Positions 38,145 through 48,135 of a DNA stretch of 64,000 nucleotides are shown here, one piece after another. The DNA comes from PFL42 sp963789825 (lineage in GTDB: Bacteria > Chloroflexota > Anaerolineae > Anaerolineales > E44-bin32). The translations under genes and the position numbers were made by a program. Position 1 is the first letter of the stretch. Each line of letters starts with the position of its first letter. The stretch lies in NCBI GenBank assembly GCA_963789825.1, contig CAWBME010000006.1, positions 62,001 to 126,000 on the forward strand, read 5' to 3'. Under the pieces are notes generated by a model. It had not been told where the DNA came from. It saw nothing but the letters and a program-made list of their open reading frames with translations, and did not search any database.

Positions 38145-39129
38145 GTGACCCGGATACGGCTCGTGGCGGCCTTGGCCGCCGTTCTCTTGCTGCAGGGGGG
38201 GTGCGCCCCTGTCTCCAGCGAGTCGGGGCAGCCGACCGCAACCCTGCGGCCGTTGCGGCTGGCCAGCGCCACGCCGACCCGGGGACAGCACACCCCTACC
38301 GTGCGGCCGCTGCCAACGGCCGGCCCCTCCCCGACCCCGTTCTCCCACATCGTGGGCGCCAATGAGACGTTGCTCAGCATCGCTTCCCGTTATGGCCTGA
38401 CGCTGGATGCACTGCAAGTCGCCAATCCGGGGATCAACCCCCGGCTGCTCAGCATCGGCCAGACGCTGGTGATCCCCGGACCGGAGGGAACGCCGGATCC
38501 CTTGGCGGCTGCGGTTGCAACTCCAGTGCCGCTTGCGCTCTCCGGCGTGCGGTGCTTCCGGCTGGTGACAGGGACGACCACCTGTCTGTTGGCGGCGCGC
38601 AGCGCCGCCACGCGTCCGCCCGTCGAAGGGATGGTTGCCCTGGTAACGCTGCTGGACGCCTCGGGGAAGACCGGTCGCCACCCGCCCCGCCTATCCAGTG
38701 CTCAACCGGATCGAGCCCGGCGGCACGCTGGTCCTGGTCGCCGACTTCCCTTCGGATGTCGGGAACTGGACGCAGGCTGAGGCCGGCCTGGACACCGCCT
38801 TTGAGGCCGATCCGGCTGACGGAAGGTTCATCGATTTGGTCGTCACGCGGGCCACGCAGGATCCTGCCAGCGACCGCGGCAGCTGGCGCGTCACGGGCGA
38901 GGCCCGCTTGGCGGGTGCGCCCGCCAGCGGCGAGGCGCGGGTGACCATTGTGCTGGCCGCCCTGGACAGTGCGGGGGACGTGGTGGGCTACGCCATTTGG
39001 GAGCCCGCCACCGCGTTTTCGGCGACCGAGGGCACCCCCTTCGACATCACCGTGTATTCCCTGGGGCCGGCGATCGCCGAGACGGTGTTGCTGACCGAGG
39101 CCCAAGCTCCCATCGCTCAAGCCCCCTAA
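38145..39129 (+). CDS. LysM-domain lipoprotein (one frame break near 38690)
   Basis: The N-terminal lipoprotein signal is VTRIRLVAALAAVLLLQGGC, with lipobox LQGGC. A Thr/Pro linker precedes one LysM domain (HIVGANETLLSIASRYGLTL to LLSIGQTLVIPGPEGTP), which binds peptidoglycan glycan chains. The C-terminal half (LNRIEPGGTLVLVADFPSDV, WEPATAFSATEGTPFDITVY) looks like a beta-sandwich domain. The frame changes near 38690. GTG start taken because the promoter excludes the upstream ATG. Anchored outside the membrane and attached to the wall. Confidence 0.82.
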
Positions 39130-39257
39130 CTTCCTGCCGGACCGCGGCTGGATCCCAAGGCGGCGTGGGGCCACCGTGCGTGGCCCTGATCCTGCATCAG
39201 GCGCAGGTGCCTGATCGGGGCGAGGGGCGTGGATTGTCCTTGCCTGTGCAGGGAGGG

Positions 39258-39263
39258 TAGAAT
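39258..39263 (+). promoter_or_regulatory. -10 box of the acetyltransferase-like gene
   Basis: TAGAAT ending 8 bases before ATG 39272; another probable leaderless start. Confidence 0.55.
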
Positions 39264-39271
39264 AGCTGGCC

Positions 39272-40049
39272 ATGGCTGAGGTCAGGCGTATCTCACCCGC
39301 CGAGCGTGACTCGTTGGCGGGGTTGCTGGATCCTCGATCCGTTGCGGATGCGCTCCCCACCTACTACGCACTGACCCACCCCGCCGACCGGGTCACGCTC
39401 TACGGCTACTATCACGCCCCGACCATTCCCTCCGGCTTCCTGGTCCTGGCGCGGACGGGCTTTGACCTCTTCCGCCCTCTGGCTGTCCCCTTCGTGGCGA
39501 CGCCGGGAGGGCTCAGCCGCCTGCTGGCTGCCGGCATTGAAGCGGGGCGCCCGGTCATCCTGACCTTGCCGGTCGAGCAACGGGAGTGGGTACAGGAAGT
39601 TGCCGAGTTTGGCAGCCCGGTTGTGCTCGACCTGCTGCGCGTCGACGGTCGCTCCTACTCCCCCTTGCTCAACGTGCTGGTTGTCGAAGTGACCGCCCCT
39701 GGTGGGCTACCGCGCGTACGAGATCCGCTCGGGGGGCGTTGCCCACGCTGCCGCCGGCTTGAACTGGATCGGGGACCTGTACGCCGAGGTGTATTTGGAG
39801 ACCAGCCCGGAGGCGGCCGGCAAACCGTACGGCAAGTCGGTCCTCTCTGCCATCACCGGCAGGCTGCTGGCGGAAGGCAAGGTGGCGCTGCTGCGTCTCG
39901 AGGAAGGCAACGTCGCCGGCCATGTCGATGCCTACGAAATTGGATTCCGCAGAACAGGTGAGAGGAGCCTGGTTGGACAGGCGATGCTGAAAGACAGCTC
40001 TCCCATCCCGAGGACCGGTCTTGGCGCCGCCAACCTGGGCCTTTCCTGA
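39272..40049 (+). CDS. GNAT acetyltransferase-like protein (one frame break near 39705)
   Basis: Two-part protein. The N-terminal half (AEVRRISPAERDSLAGLLDP, TLYGYYHAPTIPSGFLVLAR) resembles the N-terminal domain of double-GNAT proteins. The C-terminal half (YEIRSGGVAHAAAGLNWIGD, AGKPYGKSVLSAITGRLLAE, and a DAYEIGFRRTGE ending) has the GNAT pattern of a acetyl-CoA loop, a helix and a final strand. A one-base break near 39705 joins the parts. Substrate unknown. The 3' end overlaps the GH1 gene by 29 bases. Confidence 0.7.
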
Positions 40050-41382
40050 CAACTTCCTTTGGGGAACGGCGACGGCCTCCTACCAGGTGGAGGGGGACAA
40101 TGCCAACAGCGATTGGTGGCATTGGGAGGCGCAGCCCGGCCGCATCCGCGGCGGAGACCGCTCTGGCAAGGCCTGTGATTGGTGGGGCGGCCGCTGGGCG
40201 GAGGACCTGGATCGGGCAGCCGATGCCGGGCAGAGGGCGCATCGCCTGTCGATCGAGTGGAGCCGGATCGAACCGGAGCCGGGCCGCTGGGATGAAGCGG
40301 CGCTGGTCTACTATCGCGAAATGCTGCTCGGGGCACGCAGCCGCGGCCTTACCCCTCTCGTCACATTGCATCATTTCACCAATCCCCAGTGGTTGACGGA
40401 ACGCGGTGGGTGGCTGAACGCCGATGTCGCCGCCCTCTTCGAGCGCTACGTCGACAAAGTCGTGACTGCACTGGGTGACCTGGCCGATCTGTGGATCACG
40501 GTCAACGAGCCCAATGTGCTGGCCTACTCCGGCTATGCTGCCGGGGACTTCCCACCCGGGCAGCGCAACCTGGGGCACGCCTTCCAGGTGATGGTGAACC
40601 TGACCCTGGCGCACGCCGCAGCTTATCACGCCATCCGTGCCCTCCGCCCGGCGGCACGCATTGGCCTGGCGCACCATGTGCGCGGCATGCAGCCGGCGCG
40701 GCGCTCCTGTCCGCTGGACCACTTGGTGGCTTGGGCCCGCTCCGCAGCCTTCAACGAGGTCTTTGCCCGGGCGGCACAGGACGGGATCGTTCGCCTGCCC
40801 GGGAGGCGGGTGTCGGTCCCGGAGGCCGTCGGGACGCAGGATTTCTTCGGCCTGAACTACTACACCACCGAGGTCGCTCACTTTGACCCTGGCGCCTGGA
40901 ATGAACTGATGGCCCGCAGCCAGTTTCCTCCCGGCGCCGAGCTCAGTCCGAATGGGTTTCTGGCGAGTGTCCCGGCTGGCTTGTCGCATGCGTTGCGGTG
41001 GGCGCGGCGCTTCAAGCTGCCGATCATCATCACCGAGAGCGGCACCGAGGATCCTGGCGACGACTTCCGGCTGGGGTACCTGCTCGAACACCTTCACTGC
41101 CTGTGGAACGAGATCGATGACGGCGCTCCAGTCATCGGCTACCTGCATTGGACGCTGGTCGACAACTTCGAGTGGGCCGAAGGGTGGAGCCTGCGCTTCG
41201 GCCTGTGGGGGCTTGACCTCCGCACCCAGCAGCGCACACGCCGGCGCAGCGTTGACCTGTACGAGGAGATCTGCCGCTTGAACAGCCTGACGGCGGACAT
41301 GCTGGAGCGGTACGCCCCGCAGGTGCTCGAACGCGTTCTCGGCCGAGCGGAAATGCACGCCGCATCGAGAGGGCAGGCATGA
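40021..41382 (+). CDS. Beta-glucosidase-type glycoside hydrolase family 1
   Basis: 453-residue GH1 enzyme cleaving beta-glucosides or galactosides, acting in the cytoplasm (no signal). The N-terminus FPDNFLWGTATASYQVEG is the GH1 signature. The acid/base is Glu163 in WITVNEPNV and the nucleophile Glu339 in ITESGTED. EWSRIEPEPG and the aglycone part GYLHWTLVDNFEWAEGWSLR are typical. TTG start overlapping the acetyltransferase gene. Its last bases share ATGA with the next gene. Confidence 0.95.
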   Translation: MAPPTWAFPDNFLWGTATASYQVEGDNANSDWWHWEAQPGRIRGGDRSGKACDWWGGRWAEDLDRAADAGQRAHRLSIEWSRIEPEPGRWDEAALVYYREMLLGARSRGLTPLVTLHHFTNPQWLTERGGWLNADVAALFERYVDKVVTALGDLADLWITVNEPNVLAYSGYAAGDFPPGQRNLGHAFQVMVNLTLAHAAAYHAIRALRPAARIGLAHHVRGMQPARRSCPLDHLVAWARSAAFNEVFARAAQDGIVRLPGRRVSVPEAVGTQDFFGLNYYTTEVAHFDPGAWNELMARSQFPPGAELSPNGFLASVPAGLSHALRWARRFKLPIIITESGTEDPGDDFRLGYLLEHLHCLWNEIDDGAPVIGYLHWTLVDNFEWAEGWSLRFGLWGLDLRTQQRTRRRSVDLYEEICRLNSLTADMLERYAPQVLERVLGRAEMHAASRGQA

Positions 41383-42209
41383 ATGCCAGGCAGTGGGTGA
41401 GAGGCGCGCTGGCTGCCTTGACCCTGGGCACTGCAGCGCTCCTGCGCCCGATGCCCGGCGTGCCCGTTGGCGAAGCCGCAAACACCGGGCAATCCGCGCT
41501 GCCGTCGAGAAGCGCCACACGCCGGGAACTGCCCACTGCCGACGTGCCAACCCTGCAGCCCACCCAGACTCCCGTGCCGACCGCGCCCGTCGACGCCGGG
41601 CCCCCGTTTCGCCTACCTTTCGCCGGACCGCCCGGACCCAGCACCTGGCTGCTTACCCAGGCCTACGGCAATACCACCTTCGCCTACCGCGAACGCCTCC
41701 GGATCTACGATGCCGGCCAGGGCCTGCATTTCGGGATCGATCTTGCCGCGCGCTGCGGAACTCCGGTGCTTGCTATCGGAGACGGCGTGGTCGTCCAGGT
41801 TGACAACATCTACCATGGGGCTGGACCGCACAACGTGGTGATCAATCATCCGAACGGCTACGCCTCGCTCTATGGGCACTTGTTGGCGCGCTCGCATCTC
41901 CTTGAGGGCCAGACTGTGCGCCAGGGCGACCCGGTTGGCTTGAGCGGCGATCCGGACCTGACCTGTTCCTCGCGGCCTCACCTTCACCTGGAAATCCGCA
42001 GCGCTCCCTCGCATCGCAAGGCCTTCAACCCGATGCTGTTGATCGAGGCGGACTGGGACCGCATCGCGCTGGCCGGCGCTTCCGCGCTCGGCTTCGAGCA
42101 GGATCTGGCAGACCCTCGGCAGTGGATCACGTGGGCGGACCAACCTGTGGTGATCTTTGGTCAGCCGCTGCTCAACGAGTACGAGTCGGCGTGGCCGCCG
42201 GATTGGTGA
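41379..42209 (+). CDS. Secreted M23 (LytM-type) peptidase
   Basis: 276 residues. Signal sequence (ALAALTLGTAALLRPMPGVP), a Thr/Pro linker, then an M23 domain with zinc ligands in LHFGIDLAARCGTPV and HLHLE and the third conserved His in SLYGHLLARSH. Likely cuts peptidoglycan cross-bridges or acts as an amidase activator; all ligands are present, so it should be active. Overlaps the GH1 gene by ATGA. Confidence 0.9.
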   Translation: MNARQWVRGALAALTLGTAALLRPMPGVPVGEAANTGQSALPSRSATRRELPTADVPTLQPTQTPVPTAPVDAGPPFRLPFAGPPGPSTWLLTQAYGNTTFAYRERLRIYDAGQGLHFGIDLAARCGTPVLAIGDGVVVQVDNIYHGAGPHNVVINHPNGYASLYGHLLARSHLLEGQTVRQGDPVGLSGDPDLTCSSRPHLHLEIRSAPSHRKAFNPMLLIEADWDRIALAGASALGFEQDLADPRQWITWADQPVVIFGQPLLNEYESAWPPDW

Positions 42210-42216
42210 AAGCAGG

Positions 42217-43323
42217 ATGAGACTGGGCTTCCTACTGATCGCGTGGCTGATGGTGATCGCTGGACCGCTGGCGGGGCCCGCTGCAGCCAGCTTCGACGCC
42301 GAGCCCGGCCGACCGCAGCCGGCCTCGACACCAAGCCCGCCGCCCGCGGGGAGTCCGAGCGGGGCGCTGCTACTCCCCGTCAGCCCGACCGGAACGCCTC
42401 CGCCCGGGGTGCGCGCACTGGTCCCCGAAGCAGGGTGCTGCACAGGTGTCTTCTGGTCACCGGATTCGGTGTGGGTGGCGTACGTCGCCAGGCCAAAGAG
42501 CGCGCGGGCGGCCGGCATCTACGGCGCGGCGGTGGATGGCACAGGCGTGCGGCGGCTATACTCGCGGGTTGGTTTGCTTTCCCCCGATTGGGCGCTGATG
42601 GCCTACCCCGACGACGGCAAGACCATCCTGATGAGCACGGCGAGTGGACGCAAGTGGGTGGTGCCTGCCGCAGGCAATGCCGTGCGGTTCTCGCCTTCCA
42701 GAGACCGCATCATCTGGGAGACAGGCTCGAGCACGTATGCCCATCTCGATCTGCGGCGCCGCGCCATCTGGATGGCGAACGTCGATGGCAGCCGGGCGAT
42801 CAAAGCGGTGACCACGTACGGCGGTGGGTTCATCGGATGGACCGCAGATGAAGCCAATCTGCTGGTCAGCGGCAGGCTGAGCGCCTACGACCCGCGCGGC
42901 GTATGGGTCATCCCGCTCGACGCCAGCCCTCCCTGGCTGTTGTTCGCGGCTGACCAAATCCACGACCCGTTGCTCTCGCCGGATGGGGCGTGGCTGGCGT
43001 TCTACCAGGCCTTCGGCGCGGATGCCTCGCAGGACGGGCTGTGGATCGTGAAGACCGATGGCAGCCAGCAGCACCACTTGCCCTACTTCGGAGCCTACCG
43101 CTGGCGGTCGGGAGATCAGCTGCTGGTGATTGCCCAGGCGATGGAACCGGACGACCCGGAGCTGCTGCAGGTTGACGCCCCGAGCGGGGAGTCCAGGCGG
43201 CTAGCTGCTTTCGAGCAGGGGGCGTCGATTGCGGCCAATGACTGGCAGCCCTCGCCGGACGGTCGTTGGCTGGCATTTGTCTCGGCGGATGGCGGAGGCC
43301 TGATGCTGGCGCCGCTGCCCTGA
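42217..43323 (+). CDS. Secreted TolB/WD40-like beta-propeller protein
   Basis: Signal peptide MRLGFLLIAWLMVIAGPLAG with a Thr/Pro/Ser linker, then about six repeats of the TolB type (VFWSPDSVWVAYVA, LLSPDWALMAYPDDG, DPLLSPDGAWLAFYQ, WQPSPDGRWLAFVSADGG). Probably a six-bladed propeller that binds another protein or a ligand. No enzyme motif. Starts 7 bases after the M23 gene; same operon. Confidence 0.82.
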   Translation: MRLGFLLIAWLMVIAGPLAGPAAASFDAEPGRPQPASTPSPPPAGSPSGALLLPVSPTGTPPPGVRALVPEAGCCTGVFWSPDSVWVAYVARPKSARAAGIYGAAVDGTGVRRLYSRVGLLSPDWALMAYPDDGKTILMSTASGRKWVVPAAGNAVRFSPSRDRIIWETGSSTYAHLDLRRRAIWMANVDGSRAIKAVTTYGGGFIGWTADEANLLVSGRLSAYDPRGVWVIPLDASPPWLLFAADQIHDPLLSPDGAWLAFYQAFGADASQDGLWIVKTDGSQQHHLPYFGAYRWRSGDQLLVIAQAMEPDDPELLQVDAPSGESRRLAAFEQGASIAANDWQPSPDGRWLAFVSADGGGLMLAPLP

Positions 43324-43342
43324 CGGCGCGAGACGGTTGGGG

Positions 43343-43351
43343 TGCTATAAT
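43343..43351 (+). promoter_or_regulatory. Promoter of tRNA-Ser
   Basis: Extended -10 TGCTATAAT, 33 bases upstream of the tRNA 5' end. Confidence 0.65.
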
Positions 43352-43384
43352 CCGTCTGCCCACTGGCAAGACGTTTGCCTGCAT

Positions 43385-43471
43385 GGAGAGGTTGCGTAGT
43401 CTGGTCTAACGCGCGCGCTTGGAGAGCGCGTGAGCCGAAAGGCTCCGTGGGTTCGAATCCCACCCTCTCCG
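43385..43471 (+). tRNA. tRNA-Ser (anticodon GGA)
   Basis: 87 bases with acceptor stem GGAGAGG/CCTCTCC. The anticodon stem CGCGC/GCGCG holds loop TTGGAGA, anticodon GGA at 43421-43423 (reads UCC/UCU). A long variable arm typical of serine tRNAs and T-loop GTTCGAATC are present. Discriminator G; CCA is not encoded (GCC then TGA), so it needs the nucleotidyltransferase seen at 19330. Confidence 0.95.
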
Positions 43472-43806
43472 CCTGAACCCTGGCTGCCCGAAGTGCGGTA
43501 GTCACCCTCAGGACACGACCTATCGGAGATCTCCCCGGCCGATGGGAGTCCTGGACGGTGACCGCCGGACGTGAGGGCGGCCATTCGATTCTGGGCAGTC
43601 TCCAGGCTGGGATTCCGTTGACACCTCCGGCGTCGGGCGGTATCCTCCGCTGCGTGCCCGGGCCTCCCGGCGCGGCGGAGCGCATCGAACCCCGTCAGGT
43701 CCGAGAGGAAGCAGCGGTAAGGTGAAGGCTCCGGGTGCCGCCGGTGGCGGCCCGGGCACATCTTGGTGGCGGGCCGGCAGTCCGGCTCTGGTATACTCCG
43801 CCCGCC
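43472..43806. other. Intergenic interval after tRNA-Ser
   Basis: 335 bases between the tRNA and the G5-3D gene. It holds the extended -10 promoter at 43789-43797; otherwise no gene, terminator or repeat is seen. Confidence 0.6.
43789..43797 (+). promoter_or_regulatory. Extended -10 promoter of the G5-3D gene
   Basis: TGGTATACT, ending 9 bases before ATG 43807; a leaderless message is probable. Confidence 0.6.
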
Positions 43807-45211
43807 ATGCGCCAGCGATGGACGAGCATGCTGGGACACCTGCGGTCATGGCCGGCCGCCACCGGCATGCTCGCGGCTGCCCTGGGCCTGCTGCTGCTCC
43901 TGGGTGCGATGCAACGCCCATTCACCCTGGTTATCGATGGTGAGCCTCGCACGGCGTGGTCGCACGCCCGCACGGTCGCCGGCGTCGTGCGCAGCGCGGG
44001 CATCCGGCTGCAACTCGAGGACGAGACACTTCCCCACCGCGACGCACGCCTCGAGCCCGGCGACACGATCGTGCTCAGCCGGGCCCATCCGGTGGAGATC
44101 CACGCCAAACGTGGGTCGCAGATCATTGCCAGCCCCAGCCGGATCCCGGCGAATCTCCTGGCCTCAGCAGGGGTAAGCCCTGCTGCCAGGCGATCAGGTC
44201 TGGGTGGACGGACTGAGGGTCATCGATCCGACTCAGCCTGTCGACTCCCGTGTCAGCCGCGTCCGGCACGTGGCCGCAGTCCCGATTGACTTGCGTCTCG
44301 ATGGTGTACCGAGCGGAGCCAACACCGCGGCCGGTTCCCTTGCGCAGGTGCTCGAGGAGACGGGCGGGCGTTGGTACCAGGCCGACGACTTCGATGGGGA
44401 TCCTTCGGGGATCCTTCCGCCCGAAATCGACATCCGGCGCTCGCTTCCCATCACGGTCGAAAGCGATGGCGTTCGGCGGATCCTGCGTGCCATTGGCCCC
44501 ACAGTCGCAGATGCACTGCATCAGGCAGGCGTCGCGCTGCAGGGCCTCGACGTTGCCTCGCCTGCGGCCGAAGATCCGATCCCGCGCGACGGGGGGATCC
44601 AGGTCGTACGCGTACGAGATGAAGTGCTGATCGAGCAGGAGCCCATCCCGTACGAGACCGATTTCGAACCCGATCCCGAGGGACTGATCGACACCCAGAC
44701 CATCCTTGATGCGGGCACCTTCGGAATCAAAGCCAATCGTGTGCGGGTCCGCAAAGAGGATGGAGTGGAAGTCGCTCGGCAGGTCGAGGGACAATGGGTC
44801 GCGCGCGAACCGCAGGCGCGAGTGCTTGGGTACGGCACGAAGATCGAGATCAAGACCATCGACACGGAGTACGGACCGCTGCAGTACTACCGTGCGGTTC
44901 CAATGTATGCCACTTCGTATTCGCCCTGCCGCCTGGGCATCCCCCAGTGCGACAACGTCACGGCCAGCGGGGCGATCCTGAAGAAGGGGATCGCCGCGGT
45001 CCTGGTGCGCTGGTACCGCAACATGGTGGGCAGCCAGGTGTACGTCCCCGGCTACGGCATCGCCACGATTGCCGACACCGGCGGCGGGATCCCGGGCCGC
45101 TACTGGATCGACCTGGGCTACGAGGATCACGACTACCAGTCGTGGCACGACTGGGTGACGGTGTACTTCCTGGCGCCGGTGCCAGCGAACCCGATGTGGG
45201 TGCTCAATTGA
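43807..45211 (+). CDS. Cell-wall G5/3D-domain protein, YabE/RpfB-like (one frame break near 44180)
   Basis: A membrane anchor (GMLAAALGLLLLLGAM) is followed by ubiquitin-like DUF348 modules (FTLVIDGEPRTAWSHARTVA, PITVESDGVRRILRAIGPTV). A G5 domain comes next (PIPYETDFEPDPEGLIDTQT, VRVRKEDGVEVARQVEG) and a C-terminal 3D domain with its three aspartates (ATSYSPCRLG, SQVYVPGYGIATIADTGGGI, RYWIDLGYEDHD). 3D domains have a lytic-transglycosylase-like barrel and act on cell walls. One extra C near 44180 (AAGCCCTG) explains the break; without it the reading is VSLLPGDQVWVDGLRVI. Confidence 0.88.
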
Positions 45212-45223
45212 CCCACAGGGCAG

Positions 45224-46613
45224 TTGCGCACCCGGACTGCCGTCGTGCCAGGTAGCCTGACCAACGCCCGAGAGCGTGTAGTCCAAGCTGCGGGCGGCGC
45301 CGTCTCTCGCCAGGGAGCGCGGGACTGGCTGCTGGCGGCGGCGGACCAGGGTCTGATCAGCCTCTCCAACTTCCTTGCCGGCGTGTATCTGGCGCGGATG
45401 CTCGATCCGACGCAGTTCGGCGTCTATGCCGTCGGCTTTCTTCTGCTTCACGGCATCGGCGCTGTGCAGGAAGGGATCATCCTGCAGCCGATGAGTACCC
45501 TGGGCGCGATGCTGGGTGCTCCGCGCTTTGGGCGCTATCTGACGGCGACCGGCGTGATCCAGATTCTCCAAGCCTCGGCTTCGGCGCTGGCCGTGGCGGT
45601 CGGTGGGTGGATCCTCACGCGCTTGGGCAACGACACGGCGGGGCCGGCCCTGTTCGGGCTCTGGTTCGTCTTCCTGGTGTGGCAACCGCAGGAGTACCTG
45701 CGCCGGCTGTTCTACCCGGCGCGCCGCATCCAGGATGCCGTCCTCAACACTGCCGTCGCCTCCGGCCTCAGGCTCGCCGCCCTGGTTTGGTACGGCAGCC
45801 GTGGCGAGTTGACCGGGATCGCCGGCATGCATGCCATCGCCTGGGGCGCGCTGGCGGCGCTGCCGCTCGGCGTTTGGCAGGCACGCCAGTACTGGCAGCG
45901 AACCGCGCTCGAGCTGCGCGGCACCTGGCGGGAAAACTGGGCGTTCGGTCGATGGGTGTTGGGCGGGCAGCTAGCCGCCTGGGTCTCACTCGAGGTGTAT
46001 CCGATCCTGGCGGCGGGGCTGATCAGCTTCGCAGCGGCGGGCGCCTACCGCGCCGTTCAGACGCTTGTCGCCCCGGTGCATGTCGTGATCGCGGCCCTGG
46101 ATCCGTTCCTCACCCCGCGTGCCGTGCGTGGCCGAGGCGCGCCTGGGCCGTGATGCATTGCGGCGGGTGCTGCGCCTGGCCTTCGTCTACCTCGTTGTGC
46201 CGGTGCTGGCCTACTTGCTGCTGGTCACGCTTGCCGCTCCGGCGCTGCTGGATCTGCTCTTCGGTGACAAGTACGTTGCCTACTCGCCGGCGGTGGGGCT
46301 CTTCGCCCTGCAGTACGGCCTGTGGTTCCTATACTTCCCCTTCCAGGTTGGACTGAAGGCCCTGCAGCGCACGCGCCCGATCTTCATCGCGCATGGGCTG
46401 GCCATCGTGGCTATGTTCACGCTGGGGATCGCCATGATCCGGCTGCTAGGGGTATATGGCGCGGTGTTCGGCCAAGTCTTGAATGCGCTGATCGCTTTGA
46501 TCGTCATCGGCTTGGCGTGGAGGCGGGAAAGCCGGGCTGCAATTCCCGGGGCTGCCCCGGGGCCGGACGAGGCGCAGACGGGGAGTTTATCCCGGGGCCT
46601 AGAAGTTTGCTGA
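45224..46613 (+). CDS. Polysaccharide/lipid flippase, Wzx-like MATE superfamily (one frame break near 46125)
   Basis: Integral membrane protein with about twelve helices (ISLSNFLAGVYLARMLDP, FGVYAVGFLLLHGIGAV, VLAYLLLVTLAAPALLDLLF, ALIALIVIGLAW). FLAGVYLARMLDPTQFGVYA is characteristic of the O-antigen/teichoic acid flippase group. A small frame change near 46125 links DPFLTPRAV to VAEARLGRDAL. The start is TTG 45224 or GTG 45245. The last codons lie inside the terminal repeat of MITE copy B. Acts with the sugar transferase across the repeat. Confidence 0.85.
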
Positions 46614-46856
46614 AGAGGAAATGCACTTTCACTCACCCTCTGCCCCCTCTGCGCGGACGGCGCACGGGTACGGCATGAACCGGGGCGGAGAGGGGGACAA
46701 GACTCGGGGGTGGGGGGAGCCGAGCTCCCCCCACCCCCCAAGGAATATCCACCCCTTCCCCTGCGGACTCCTGCGAGTCGCGGATGTCGGCGGATGCAGG
46801 GGGAGGGCTAGGGGAGAGGGTCGGACGATCACACGGTGTTTTCAGCAGCCTGCTAG
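46599..46856 (-). mobile_element. MITE-like element, copy B
   Basis: 258 bp. Terminal inverted repeats are CTAGAAGTTTGCTGA at the left and CTAGCAGGCTGCTGA reading inward from the right. Internal blocks match copy A (23661-23879) in the opposite orientation. It differs by an internal perfect palindrome (GGGGTGGGGGGAG, CCGAG, CTCCCCCCACCCC near 46708-46740). No coding frame. It fills the whole space between the convergent flippase and sugar-transferase genes, and both stop codons fall in its ends. Confidence 0.78.
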
Positions 46857-47960
46857 TCGCCCGGTCGGGGAGCGCGACGACGTCCGCGAATCTGCGCCGG
46901 CGTGAGGTGGCCGCGCCAGCCCGGCCGCCAGCGCCACCAGAAGACCACCAGGCAGGCCAACGTCACCAGCCAAAGATCGAACAACAGACTCGGCATGCTG
47001 GACGTAGAGTCGGTCTAGCCGCAGCTTCTGGCGCGGCGTGAGGTAGTAGTCGCCGGCGACCTGTGCCAGCCCAGCCAGGCCGGGCCGCACCTGGTGGCGG
47101 TCGGCATACTCCGGCATGACCCGCAGGTACTCCAGGACCAGGACCGTACGCTGCGGCCGCGGTCCGACAAAGCTCATGTCTCCGATCAGGATGTTCAGCA
47201 GCTGGGGCAGCTCGTCGAGCGCTGTCTTGCGCAGCCAACGGCCAACGACCAACGCACGGGAATCGTCCTCGCGGGCGAGCACGGGCCCAGAGGCGTCTTC
47301 CGCACCATGCACCATCGTACGCAGCTTCCACTGACGAAACGTCCTTCCCCCCAATCCAGCCGAGTTCTTCACGAAGAATACCGGCCCCGGTTGCTCGAAC
47401 CAGATGAACGCGGCGAGCAGCAACCACAGCGGTGCGGAGATCAGCAATCCGACGGCGGCGAGGGCGATGTCAAAGGCTCGCTTGGCAGGCGACAGGCGAG
47501 GGGTGGCCAGGCCCCTTGCGGCATGTGCCTGCTGCACCGCCACCCGGACGAGGGGCGTCGGCGGGTAGTTGTCCTCCAGCAGCCCCATTTGCAGCCAGGA
47601 GGCAGCCGCCGAGCCAAGGAAGGCGCCTAGGAATGCCGTTGTCGCCGTCAGCCAAGGGGCGGATTCGCTGACGAGAAGCATCCCCAGGCCGGAGACTGCG
47701 ACGCCGCCGGCGATTGCCGCCCAGCGAAAGGAAGCTGGGCGTCTGGACCAACCGAGGCCACGCAGCAGGGGTTCAAAGGCGGCGCCCGCCGCTGCACCCG
47801 CGACGACCACTACGAGCGCTTCGAGCAGGATGCGGGTTTGTGTCAGGCTGGGAGTGAGCGAGGCCAGGTCTCCCGGCAGGGCGGAAATCACGCCGAAAGC
47901 GGGCAGCACCATCGCACCCGACACGTCATGCCTCTGGTTGTCACGGTCAAGCCAATTCAT
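46853..47960 (-). CDS. Undecaprenyl-phosphate sugar phosphotransferase (one frame break near 47000)
   Basis: Polyprenyl-phosphate hexose-1-phosphate transferase starting exopolysaccharide synthesis at the inner membrane. N-terminal helices (LEALVVVVAGAAAGAAFEPL and others) precede the catalytic bacterial sugar transferase domain (KRAFDIALAAVGLLISAPLW, FRQWKLRTMVHGAED, LDELPQLLNILIGDMSFVGP, VRPGLAGLAQVAGDYY). A break near 47000 hides the end; the other frame gives SLLFDLWLVTLACLVVFWW, then a basic tail closed by a TAG inside the MITE end. Start taken at MNWLDRDNQRHD. Confidence 0.87.
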
Positions 47961-48049
47961 CCGGGAGGGTCTTCTCAGGCGAGCACGATCGGCCGCGGCG
48001 CGGGTGAGGGGGATGATAACCGGGGGCACAATCGTCGTCAAACACTGCG

Positions 48050-48058
48050 TGGTATACT
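48050..48058 (+). promoter_or_regulatory. Extended -10 promoter of the LCP gene
   Basis: TGGTATACT, 78 bases before ATG 48136. No clear -35. Confidence 0.55.
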
Positions 48059-48135
48059 CGCCCGTCATCGACTCCGGCCGAGCGGTTCGTCCGTACCGGA
48101 GCCCCCGCCCCGAGCTGGAGACGACTCACCTGATC

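Noticed and set aside
46708..46740. G-rich palindrome as a separate terminator or CRISPR-like unit
   Set aside because: It occurs once, lies inside MITE copy B, has no T tract and no spaced repetition.
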